From Ecdyonurus torrentis (taxonomy: Eukaryota; Arthropoda; Insecta; Ephemeroptera; Heptageniidae): 64,000 bases of DNA. The notes beneath the pieces are model-generated. The model searched no databases. It was not told the DNA's origin and was given only the letters and a program-made list of their open reading frames with translations. Shown piece after piece: positions 1 to 21,801 of this stretch. The stretch spans positions 2,348,809-2,412,808 of the forward strand of contig OX439131.1 of NCBI GenBank assembly GCA_949318235.1. The letters run 5' to 3'. The translations under genes were made by a program, and so were the position numbers. Position 1 is the first letter of the stretch. Each line of letters begins with the position of its first letter.

Positions 1-11313
<11,313 letters not shown>

Positions 11314-14300
11314 GACCACCTACCCCTCACCACTTACACCTACTCCTCTCTATCCTCCTCAAACCCCACCTATTCATTCAATATTTATTGCATTCTCTAT
11401 CTCTCATCAATGGTGCTTCAATCTCATTCTCTATAATCATTTTTTTTTTCTTATATAATTATTTCTTTTTTAATTATAGTAACGTCAATCATTTAACAAC
11501 AAAACATTCAAAGCTAGTTCCTCATCTTAACTATATATTATAAACAAAATATAAATAAATATATTTAATTTTAATAATTAAAATATTGATATTTAACAGA
11601 AAGCTCTTCATGGTTAATGTATGAAATTTTTCTTGTTATTTCAAATTATATATTTGAAAAAGAAAAATATATATTACGTAAACCATTATTGTAAAATGCA
11701 TTTTAAGAAACGCTCTCTGAATTAAATATTTTAATTCCAAGTTTATTTTTGTCATTGTGACTATAAAAATAACTATTTCATCGCACATTATATAGGAATG
11801 CTTATATAAAACAAAAATAAATAATGAAAATAAGAAGAAAAAAAAAAACATGTGTTCATCATTTTTTTTTTTTTTTTTTTAAGTATTGTTTAAAAAAAAA
11901 TTGTGTGTGTGTGTGTGGCTCAAAGGACTGCAAGAATTTAATTACTAAATAAAAAGAAAAAAAAAAAGAGTCATGAAAGAAAAAAAGAAGGCTAGTGGTA
12001 ACACGACTCTTTTAATTAGCTGCAGTAGAAAGAAAAATAAAATCCAGAGGAAAAAAAAAACATTCTTGAAATGATACAATGTAAAGAGAGTGCGATACGA
12101 CTGAACAATCCACCCCCCCCCCCCCCTTTACCCCCTCAAAGTGGAGTGAAAAATAGTGCGTGAGGCGACCAAAGTGGCGTTAAAACATGTGGATGGTACC
12201 TTCATTAAAAAAATATATAAATAAAGAAAAAAAATACGAAAATTAAATGATTATATGTCCTTTAACGTTACTAAAAAAAAAAGATGTGTGAGAAATATTA
12301 TTAATAATAATAACATTCCTTTTTATTTTAAAATAGACTATAAAATAAAATAATAATAAAACATAAATTGTGTAAATATATATAAAAAAAAATTGTATGT
12401 AAATAACTATCGATTTATAATAAAAATGTATTTTATTTTGTTTTCAAGAAAAAATAATTTAAATAATGATTATTATTCAAAATTGTAAAAGAAAAGAAAT
12501 ATTAAAATAATGTTGTATTAAAATTAACTTTATAATTAAATTGACAAATGTTACTAATACACATTTTGTTACTTGTGAATAATAATTAAAACTATATTAT
12601 AGAATATTATATATATAATTATATAAATAAATAAACAAAAACAAAAATGTAAAAATGAGTCCAAAGCAAAAGTTGCACCGTCAAATATAAGCCATATAGA
12701 TTCTGTTTTTTAATTTTATTTCATTCATTATTTATATTCATTTTTTTATTATTTTCATATCGTATAATGTAGATAAACACATTAGTTAAGGACTAGGTTG
12801 ACTTATACTAAAGAGATTTGATATGGTGTGTTATGAAAGTGGAAATTAATTTGATATTTTAGCGTTCGCCAACCAAAGTATAATGTAAATCTATAATGTA
12901 AACATTGATATGATTATCTAAACTAGTGACCAAGTCACATTATGGGTCAACATGATAAGGATATGATCCAAAGTATAATGTAAAATACTGACCAATATTT
13001 CTTAAAGACATTCGTTATGTTTAAAAATGTTGCTTTTTATTTTTAAAAATAACTAGATGGGACTTGCAAAAATGACACAGATTTGTTCAGTTTAATCTTG
13101 GAAGAGCATAATATCTAGATAAATTAAACTTATGCAACAAGCACAACATTTTCTATTTGTCCCAGCGTGACGTCACGGTGACACAAAAATCATGCAGGTT
13201 GCATACATTACAATTATTTAGCACTCTCTTGCATGCTGCAAATAAGCATCAAGTTTGGGAGCCCCATTTTGTATTTACTAATTAAATTGGACGTCTTCTT
13301 AAGTCTAACGTATGTCTTTAAAGCTGGCAAACCAACGGTTAGCGAGAAATCATTGAAAACGATGCAAACAGTAAGAATGAACGTTACGGGATTTAATTTC
13401 CACTTGAAGACAAAATTTGAAAGAAAAACTCTTTGTTATCGTATTAAAAAAATGATAATAAATATATGTATCATTTTTAATACAAAAGCCTTAACTAATT
13501 TAAATATATAGTTATTTGTAATATTCCATTCAAAATAAATTAAAAAAAAAAAATAGTAAAACCAAGAATATAAGTACTGTAGAATAACCAATAAAATGTT
13601 TATGATTTTTCATTTAGGCTTCCCTTTTACCAAGAAAATGAAATAATATTAATAATAAAGAACTTTTAGAATAGATTCCTCATTCCTCTATATAAATTAT
13701 ACCTCAAAAACTGTATTGTATTTATTAAATTATGATTAATTAATTAAAAAAAAATAACTAGTTTTTAATAATGACAATTAAAATAACAATTAAAAATGGG
13801 AGTGGAATGTCATATGACATATCGTTATATTGTTGAGCAATGAATAAACCAAGTTTAAAATAAATATAATATCTGGAAAATAATATTAATATAATTTTAA
13901 TGAAAATAAATAATTGGCATACAATATTCTTTTATCAGTAAGTAAAAAATAAGAAGACGAAGAAAAAGTATATAAAAAAATATATCAAATTTGTGATTGA
14001 ATAATAAGCAATAGAATAATAATAATAATAGATTATATAATAAAAGTTGTTGGAAGTAAAATTTTAATGAAATTTTTAAGTATATATAATAGTAAATTTT
14101 ATGTTTAAAATTATATTTAATGTTATTATATTATACACAGAATGTGTTATTTAAATAGTGTAAAAGACAGGAAAAAAAATAATAAAAAAGGCTCCCATTG
14201 CAAAATAAAAAAACTACATTTTAATATTTTAATTGTATATTTTATGATTGTATTTAATTTTAATATACTACAAGACTGTTTTTTGCTCTAATTTTTTTAC

Positions 14301-16058
14301 TCAATATATATATTTTTTAATAATTAATATCATTCCTGGTATGAACGTCTTATTGTTGTTTTTTTTTTTAGTATTTTAATACAGTTATACCCCTAACGAT
14401 GGATCGTATTTCGACTCATTTACATAGAAGTTTCTCTGCTAGTTAAGTTACGATAAAGAAAGATTTAAATGAGTACTGTCCAAACTTTATAAAAATAAAA
14501 AAATGAAAGTTGGATACAATAATTTTTCCTTCGATGTAAGTGAGATGAAGAGATCTGTTGTATGTCAACTTTTTTTTTTCTTTACGCCAGTTTATCTTCT
14601 TATAATGTTGAATAAATAATAATATTAAAAGAAAATTTTAATCAAAATATTTTTTCAAAAAGTTGTGGATAATGCTTGACAAAAATAAATTATTATAAGA
14701 AGGTATTATACACAAAAACTGGCTTTACTTTTATAATTCTAAATGTACAGCTTTTTCCTCTTTCTCTCTCTCTATTTCTCTCCTCTCTTTTTCTCTCGTT
14801 ATAAAGAGTTTATGCTTTGTATAAAAAAAAAAGCCAAAAAAAGAGTCAAGTAAAACAAAGGGCTTGAATCTCATTATTCTAATTACATATACCTCTCACA
14901 ATAGACATTTCTTTCTAAGTTTTCAGTAATATGTGAAAGAAAATTAAGTCCCAGGAATGATGATGGAAAAAAAATGCGTGTTTTGCAAAATGTTTTAATT
15001 TTAGTGTTTGTGAATTTTTTTTTTCATTCAAATCATCTTATTATAATAAAAAAAAATTACATAATTCATTTCTCACATTAATTATTTCTTTTTTATTTAA
15101 AGAATTTATTAATATATATTTTTTCCCAAAGACTATTTTAATTTTTTTATATAAAAAAATAATAAATACTATAAAAAAAAATGCTAACTGTACATATATA
15201 AAGTATACAGACCATTAAAATGTAAATAAATAAATAATATTAATAATAAAAATTGCTAGTGTGCGTACATTCTGTACAAAGTCATGATTTTTTTTTCCGT
15301 TGCAATAATTTTTTTTATTTTTTATTTACGCCAAAAAGGTATTACGAAGAAAAAGAAAAAAAAATTGCAAAATATGATTGGATTTTTATTGTAATGTATA
15401 ATAAGAACAAAAAATATATATAAATATGAAAAAGGAATGAGTTTCAAATTATGTGTGCAAATGAATGATTGATAATATCATTAGAATGTAATTTTTAAAC
15501 CATATAACCTTGCAACCACCGCTGGTATGGAATTGATTTGATTTACATAAATGGATTTCACTGTTGTTAATAATAATAATAATATTATAATAATTATATA
15601 AAAAAAAATTATATGATAATAAAAATAATTTAATGTTTATTTTACAAATAAATCATGAGTATATCCAGACATGTTTAGAGCATTTTTATTTATTTTATAA
15701 AAACCTTCAAAAATTACCTTTAGCATGGATCCATATTATATAGGGATATTTAGCATATATGGGGGGGGGGGGGGCTAACAAAAGTGAGAAAATAAAGAAA
15801 CTGAGACGACAACAATACTAACAAAGTGCTAGCAAATAAATTTAACTTCATTTAACATGCTTTCTTATGGGACAGTAAAGCAGTTATTAACTCGAGCTAG
15901 AGTTTTTTTTTTTTTTTTTTATTCAGGTGCTGGTGAAATAAAAATACAATGTTATATATTTCATAATTTATTGCAACAAGATGTACAGTTATTTTTGTAA
16001 ACTTCATTTCAAAATTGTCTACATAATTTTTCTATACATGTGAAAAAATCACTTTTTC

Positions 16059-16091
<33 letters not shown>

Positions 16092-16466
16092 CTATGTAAT
16101 TTTTGTAAAGACCTAAAACGATGCGAATTTGTTAACAATATATTTTACTAATAAAGATAACATATTAACGATGAAAGATATATATAAACACGTATATATG
16201 TATCACAATTATTATTGCTTTAGTTTTAACATGATTGACATCAAATAGAGAGCCCTTTGCTGTGTTACCGTGGTCTAGATAATTGAAGTGTGATTATTGA
16301 GCGGTAACTTCCGGTACAACTTGAAGTATCACTCTGCTCTCTCAGAGACTGTTTGTTGCTTCATTAGTGAAGCAAATGGCTCATCAAATACTGTGTAAAG
16401 ACTTAAGGCGTTCTTTCTCTACTATTGGTTTATGAATCTACATTATTTTAATATGAGAAAGACCAA

Positions 16467-16505
<39 letters not shown>

Positions 16506-16522
16506 GAGGGCAATTTTATTTT
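11314..16522. other. ADAMTSL 3' UTR and AT-rich spacer
   Basis: No gene is supported. The 3' UTR starts here; many AATAAA words follow (for example near 11553 and 12630), so the cleavage site cannot be chosen. Poly-C is at about 12112-12127, poly-G at about 15761-15774, long poly-T at about 15904-15920 and 16063-16089, and poly-A at about 16472-16503. A fragment at about 13130-13260 (TTATGCAACAAGCACAACAT, then TGACGTCA at 13168-13175) resembles MITE family C at 34624 and 59030. Confidence 0.6.
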
Positions 16523-16773
16523 GTATTCTAAAGGAAGACATTTGTCATGAATATATTTATATGCGAATTATTAATTTTTGAGTTCATTAAGTATTTTTAA
16601 TTAATTTTTGAAAATCAAAAAATCAAGTAACTTTTGCATGGACATAGATAAAAGTTACCAACCGTGACGTCATTTTGCAATTTTCAAAAATGTATTAACC
16701 ATACTTAACTAAAAAAAAATAGAAATTCGCATATCTATCAGTTTAGGATGATGTCTTCTTTTAAATTATGCAA
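16523..16773. mobile_element. MITE-like repeat, family I, copy 2
   Basis: Left TTGTATTCTAAAGGAAGACAT is matched inversely by GATGTCTTCTTTTAAATTAT on the right. TGACGTCA is at 16665-16672. It lies just beyond the 3' end of HYKK. Ends are by eye; a target duplication was not settled. Confidence 0.55.
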
Positions 16774-16892
16774 TGTGTTACCCTTTAAAATTGTGATCTT
16801 CCTCATTAATTACTATCTAATCTATTGCACCAACTAGATAACTATTGATTAGCCTGAGACATGAGGATATAATTATGTGACCTGAGAGCTTT

Positions 16893-19335
16893 TTATTTGC
16901 AGTTTTCAATTTCTTGACGTAAAATCTGTATAAATTGGTCACGTGGTAACGCCCATGTTGTCGCGAGTAACTTCCACCCTGCTCCCGACTTTGCAGTCTG
17001 CAGGACGTACGTGTTGGTGGGGTCTTGTTGGTGAGAGTACTCTCCCAGGACCAGACTTTGGCACAGGCGCGCGCACACGCACACCTGTTACGTCAATATT
17101 ACGCACAAATATTAGCAACCAGTCAAAAAAAAAAAAACAAATAAAAAAAAATAATAATAAAGAAGTATTGAAATTCAACTGCTGTATAAAAACTAATGCA
17201 ACATTTATTTACCATAGATTGTATAATAATAATAACTCAATAGGATTCCGGTGTTGATGTTTACAAAAGAAGAAAACAAAACACATAATAATAACAAATT
17301 TTGCGTGTTCTGATTTTATTATTAATGTATGAGAATTTAATATTTTTTTGTATTTTTTTTTAACGGCTATTCCACATACCCTATGGTAACACCATACCTG
17401 CATGAGTTGAACCTCCTGGTCGGTGAGTGGACGCAGTTTGTTGTACCCCGCGACAACGAGAGCCGCGGCTCTGACAGGCTCAAGCGGAGGACGTGCTTGA
17501 AGAAGAAGGTAACACGCTGCTAGAGCCACTTCAAACAAATAACAAGACTTCTGCGTGTCTCCAAAGTCCAGTACACCGTCAACATGCCAGGCACCGTCGT
17601 CTCGCTGCCTCACCAGGATGTTGTGCTCGTTAAAATCTCCGTGAATCATACCTGAATATAATAAAAATAATCATGTAACAACTGTGGGGCTGGTTTTTGA
17701 ACGTTTAAAAGAAATTCGGGTGTCAGTTTTAAATTACGGAGCTTTAAAATTTTAGTCAACTTGAAAAACTTTAACAAAAGCTTTTCCTGTTTTGATCATA
17801 TTTCAATGTACTAAAATTACAATAATGGCTGTTAATAAACCGTTTTTTTTTTTGTGCTCCAAAACCACCAAAAAAATTACGATCACCTAATACTTTTTAA
17901 ATGGAATGAGGAAGACTAATGATTTTTGGGACAGTATTTGAGCACATTTTTAGAAAGAGCATAATTAGTAGATTCTATTGACATCAATATTTACCTTTAT
18001 TACTTAAATTTCAGCGATTAATTAATGATTTAAAAGTGGCGGCCACGCCCCCAAGAAGCCTGTGCCGTTAGTCATTTGTTTGAATTTGCAGCGGAGTCTG
18101 ATGTTCTTCTGCAAATTTGGATACGAGATTTTAAATTTTACGCGAATTTTTAAATTCTCGTATCCAAATTTGCAAAAGAAGATCAGACTCCGCTGCAAAT
18201 TCAAACAAATGACTAACAGCACAGGCTTCTTGGGGGCGTGGCTGCCACTTTTAAATCATTAATTAATCGCTGAAATTTAAGTAATAAAGGTAAATATTGA
18301 TGTCAATAGAATCTACTAATTATGCTCTTTCTAAAAATGTGCTCAAATGCTGTCCCAAAAATCATTAGTCTTCCTCATTGTGCTTTTTTTTTTTTTTTTT
18401 TTTTTTTTTGAGCAAACAGATTAGGGTATAACGACCATCATTGGATTTTTTTTTCACAGTTAATTGGTATACAACAAAAAGCTTTAATCCAAATGGCAAC
18501 TTCCCTACACTATCCAACTGATAGCAGTTTATTAACGACTAAAATGTAGAGACGTAAGTTGCACCACTGACGTGTTTTCTTTCAATTTACCTTGTCGTAA
18601 GCTTGCCATGGCAGGAATGACGTCTTTCTCAAAGTGAGCTAAAATATCTCGCACAACGTCTGCGTTAGAGGGATCTTTGAGTGCAAATAAAAACCTGGGC
18701 AACTGCACAGCCGAGCTGAGTGCCCAGATAGTCGAGTGAGAGTTGTACGCCTCGTGCTTGAAGCCCTCGAGTGCGGTGTTGATTTGAGCAAGGTACGTCC
18801 CTGTTTCGAGACACAGTGCGGGAGTGGCTTCTACTGAATACAGGATCTCACCAGGCTCGAACTTTAGTAACCGAACCACGTGACGGCTTTCTGTAATCAA
18901 ACACGGGAGTCATTATTTTTTAAAGTTAATTCATACAGACACGTAATATTTATATATTTAGATGGTACGTAACTGTACGAGTTATCGGCAGGCCGCAGCT
19001 ACTCTTTTTTTTTTTTTTTTTTTTTAATTGATGGGGAGAGGGGGTCTTGCAGATTGCATGAAAATAATCCCTATCTGCCGATACAACTAGTACTGTACAA
19101 TTAGTTCAATTACCAATATATTATGGATTAATAATTTATACGAATAAGGATTTTTTTTCTTTTACTTATTATTATTATATTTTTACCTGAACCAGTCGGT
19201 ATGTTTTCCACTGAGTAATATTGTCCTCCCAAATTCTGTACAGGCTCTGTGCACCGAATTCCTTTCTTGCCTGGAAAATAAGTTTAAAAAATACACAAAT
19301 AAATAATAGCCTGTTCACACGGGAGCAACTTCTTT

Positions 19336-19379
<44 letters not shown>

Positions 19380-19928
19380 TAACTTTTACTGCATGAAAAA
19401 TTAAATCAGGATTTTAATAGAGATTTCGCATACAATAAAGAATATTGCACACTGAAATCATTGCAGTGTGAAATGGACTTTAAAATTGCATTCTGTATTT
19501 AAAAAGCTTATATATACCTAAATACAGCATCATTTCATTTTGTGCTTCCACAAAATTAATTTTCTTGGAGTCCATAGAGTTCAGGATTTTCAGTACGTAT
19601 CCGTCTTTCCTGATTGGTGATAAATATTTGTTGTCAGTTTTGTCAGAGATCTGAAAATTAAATAAGAATAAAAATAATAATAAAATATATAGACAACAAC
19701 AAAAATATTTACTAATGATAATCTAGTTTTTATTTTATTATTTTTAATTGACGGTATGAGATGGAGACCCAATTAACTCACCTTGATGTGGTAATTTTTA
19801 TCATCATACGCCTCCATTTCTCTGATAGTTTCAACTTTTATTCCAAAAAGACGCTCCACAAGTTTCTGAGCTTCATCAATAGAAATTATGGGTCGAATTT
19901 GAGCTCCCGGTTGCAACACTTCTGCCAT
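16893..19928 (-). CDS. HYKK: Hydroxylysine kinase (APH/choline kinase-like fold)
   Basis: Phosphorylates 5-hydroxy-L-lysine with GTP in the human enzyme, a step in lysine and collagen breakdown. Exons on the minus strand: 19928-19782, 19650-19518, 19270-19187, 18890-18591, 17651-17398, 17084-16893 (stop TAA). All junctions are GT-AG and in phase. The total is 369 residues, close to the human length of about 373. The catalytic loop HGDFNEHN is at residues 225-232 and the metal-binding LDFGD at 249-253; the N-terminal lobe has EAYDDKNYHIK. The start ATG (MAEVLQPG) follows a possible 5' UTR splice acceptor. Intron 4 contains a large foldback element. The gene is divergent from the small gene at 21353, 1.4 kb away. 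Confidence 0.96.
17905..18379. mobile_element. 475-bp near-perfect palindrome (foldback element) in HYKK intron 4
   Basis: The two arms of about 230 bp mirror each other around position 18142. The outer end is AATGAGGAAGACTAATG, matched by CATTAGTCTTCCTCATT at the right. Only a few mismatches were seen across the arms (for example GCGGCC versus GCAGCC). No coding capacity. No clear target duplication at the edges, so the superfamily is unknown. The primary transcript of HYKK would fold it into a long hairpin. Confidence 0.92.
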
Positions 19929-21008
19929 TGTTACTTTCTAATAACAAAACGTGATTTTATATGACGAGGAGAGTATGAGAATAATTGAACTGAATACTCA
20001 GCTTTGGTTTAGAAATGCCCACAAGTATATTTGACTGATCTTACTATGTTTCACACTGTGATAAGAGTCTATCCCACAACTCTGATTGTCTGAACCGTGA
20101 AAGTCACAGAAATAGTGGCTCGCGCTGATAATAAATTAGATGTGGAGGCTGATTGACCAATCTTATCTCTCACTGCACTCCCAGTCTCCCCCTCTCTGCA
20201 CTGCACATCGAGTGTGAGAGTGGAAGATCAAATAAAACACGCCAGGCAACCGCAGCGCAAGAGCATCAATTTTCAAGGCTAAATCACTCACGTGGGGATT
20301 GTTTGAGGGAACGCGCGGATATTAATTATATAATAGGAGAGGAATAAATAAACACTAAAAAAATATTTTGTATGGAGGCAATATCTACATGTAAAAAAAA
20401 GTGTAAATTTTAGAATTTTAGCCAAAAAAAATATATTATGATATGATGTATGATGCGTTTCATTTTTTTTTTTTTTTTTTTTCCCCTATACTAATTATTT
20501 AAAATTTGAGCACATAGGCGTTCAAACAATGTTTACATTATAGTTCATTTTAATTTAACACAAGTATTTGGCTTAATATTAGAATTTATAATGCCTCCAC
20601 CTCACACCTCTATGAATTCTATTTTTATTTTTCTAAAGTCATTAGCAACGCAGCTTTTTACCTTCTACGTTCCGCTGTGACAAATACATTACTTTATTAA
20701 GAATTAAACGTAAGTAAACGCGCACAAAATAAAATTGCTCAAATATATCAGCGCAGTTTTGGTTGTCAAAAAATAATAAAATTATAGGGTTAAAAATAAT
20801 TATAGGTAATATATAGGTATTTAATCATTGAATGAAGCATTTATGTGAAGAATTACAAAAATTTACATAAAAAAAACTCAAAATATAAAATATTTCATTT
20901 TATATGTTGCAAAACTTTTATTTTTTGCTCCTAGCCTATGAATTATTTTGTGACGGCCACTTTTATCGTTTTAAAAAAAATCCCTCAATTTTTAATTTTT
21001 CAAACATT
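19929..21008. other. Spacer between divergent genes, promoter region of HYKK
   Basis: Nothing coding is supported. The region close to HYKK (20040-20310) is richer in G+C than its surroundings and should hold its promoter. A poly-T run lies at about 20465-20483. Confidence 0.45.
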
Positions 21009-21190
21009 CAAGATACTACATACAAGATAGCGACACCAACTGGTCCCATGTAAATTTTAGCGGCATTGTGATTGGTCAATATTGATCACGTGACCTTCAA
21101 CTCGAGCGCTGATTGGTTTAGAGGCTCATTTTGAATTTCGCGGCGGCCCAATTTGGTCGAGCGTGTCCTTATCTTGTATGTAGTATCTTG
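21009..21190. mobile_element. Short TIR element carrying promoter-like motifs
   Basis: Terminal inverted repeats CAAGATACTACATACAAGAT (21009-21028) and its complement (21171-21190), flanked by AAACATT on both sides, a 7-bp direct repeat that would suit a hAT-type target duplication. Inside lie two ATTGG (inverted CCAAT) boxes near 21071 and 21112, TCACGTGA at 21086-21093 and TTTCGCGG at 21136-21143. It ends 162 bases upstream of the ATG at 21353, so it may supply that gene's promoter. The repeat is seen directly; the promoter role is inferred. Confidence 0.7.
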
Positions 21191-21352
21191 AAACATTTTT
21201 ATACTAGTAGCGACATCTCTTGTTACAAAAATATAAACAGATCGTGAAATTTCCTAATAGTGTGTAATAATCTTTGCTTAGTAAGTTACCACTAAAATTT
21301 TGTGTTTTCAAAGCGTGTTTGGTAAATTTGAATTAAGTTAAAATAAATTAAA

Positions 21353-21607
21353 ATGCCTGGCAAACCTGAAGAAAATCAAGAAAAGCCTGAAGAATCTGTT
21401 TCTACTGAAAACGAAGCAACTCAAGAACAAACAGACGAATCGCCAGTTGTGCGTGAGCTGACGCAGACAGATCGCCTCAACAAAAAACTATTATCTTCGC
21501 TTTTGGAGAGAATGAATTCAAATGATTCCCTTACTGAAAAATTTAGTAATTCAGAAGATCAAAATGAAAGCAGTACCAGTCAAGATCAAGATGATTTTGC
21601 TCCGTAA
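21353..21607 (+). CDS. Small acidic protein, 84 residues, unrecognised
   Basis: Intronless ORF from ATG in a good context (TTAAAATGCC) to TAA. The N-terminus and C-terminus are rich in Glu, Gln, Ser, Thr and Asp and look disordered. The middle (residues 33-54, including ELTQTDRLNKKLL) is likely helical and amphipathic and looks like the conserved core. No signal peptide, Cys or membrane segment. I do not recognise the family. Promoter-like sites lie in the element upstream, a poly(A) signal follows at 21695, and TIPIN starts 194 bases downstream on the same strand. Composition differs clearly from the AT-rich flanks, which supports coding. Confidence 0.72.
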   Translation: MPGKPEENQEKPEESVSTENEATQEQTDESPVVRELTQTDRLNKKLLSSLLERMNSNDSLTEKFSNSEDQNESSTSQDQDDFAP

Positions 21608-21694
21608 ATTAAATATTTATAATATGTAAACAAAGTAGGCGTGGCTGTTATAAACTTTTATTTTTGGTCGTGTGGTGTCGCTAAAGTATGGGAC

Positions 21695-21718
21695 AATAAA
21701 ATTAACATTGGCGGGAAA
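21695..21718 (+). promoter_or_regulatory. Poly(A) signal of the small gene beside a consensus E2F site for TIPIN
   Basis: AATAAA at 21695-21700 lies about 90 bases after the stop of the 84-residue ORF. GGCGGGAAA at 21710-21718 is the exact E2F/DP consensus, 84 bases before the TIPIN ATG. TIPIN is an S-phase gene, so E2F control is expected, but here it is inferred from the motif only. Confidence 0.65.
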
Positions 21719-21801
21719 TAAACAGCTGCGTGTTTCTTTACTGACGTGGGATCAATTTTGTTGTTGTATTTTTCTTTTTTTATTTGTTTAATTATATAAA
21801 T

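Noticed and set aside
18022..18262. Two nearly identical ORFs on opposite strands
   Set aside because: They arise from the two arms of the foldback in HYKK intron 4, not from genes.
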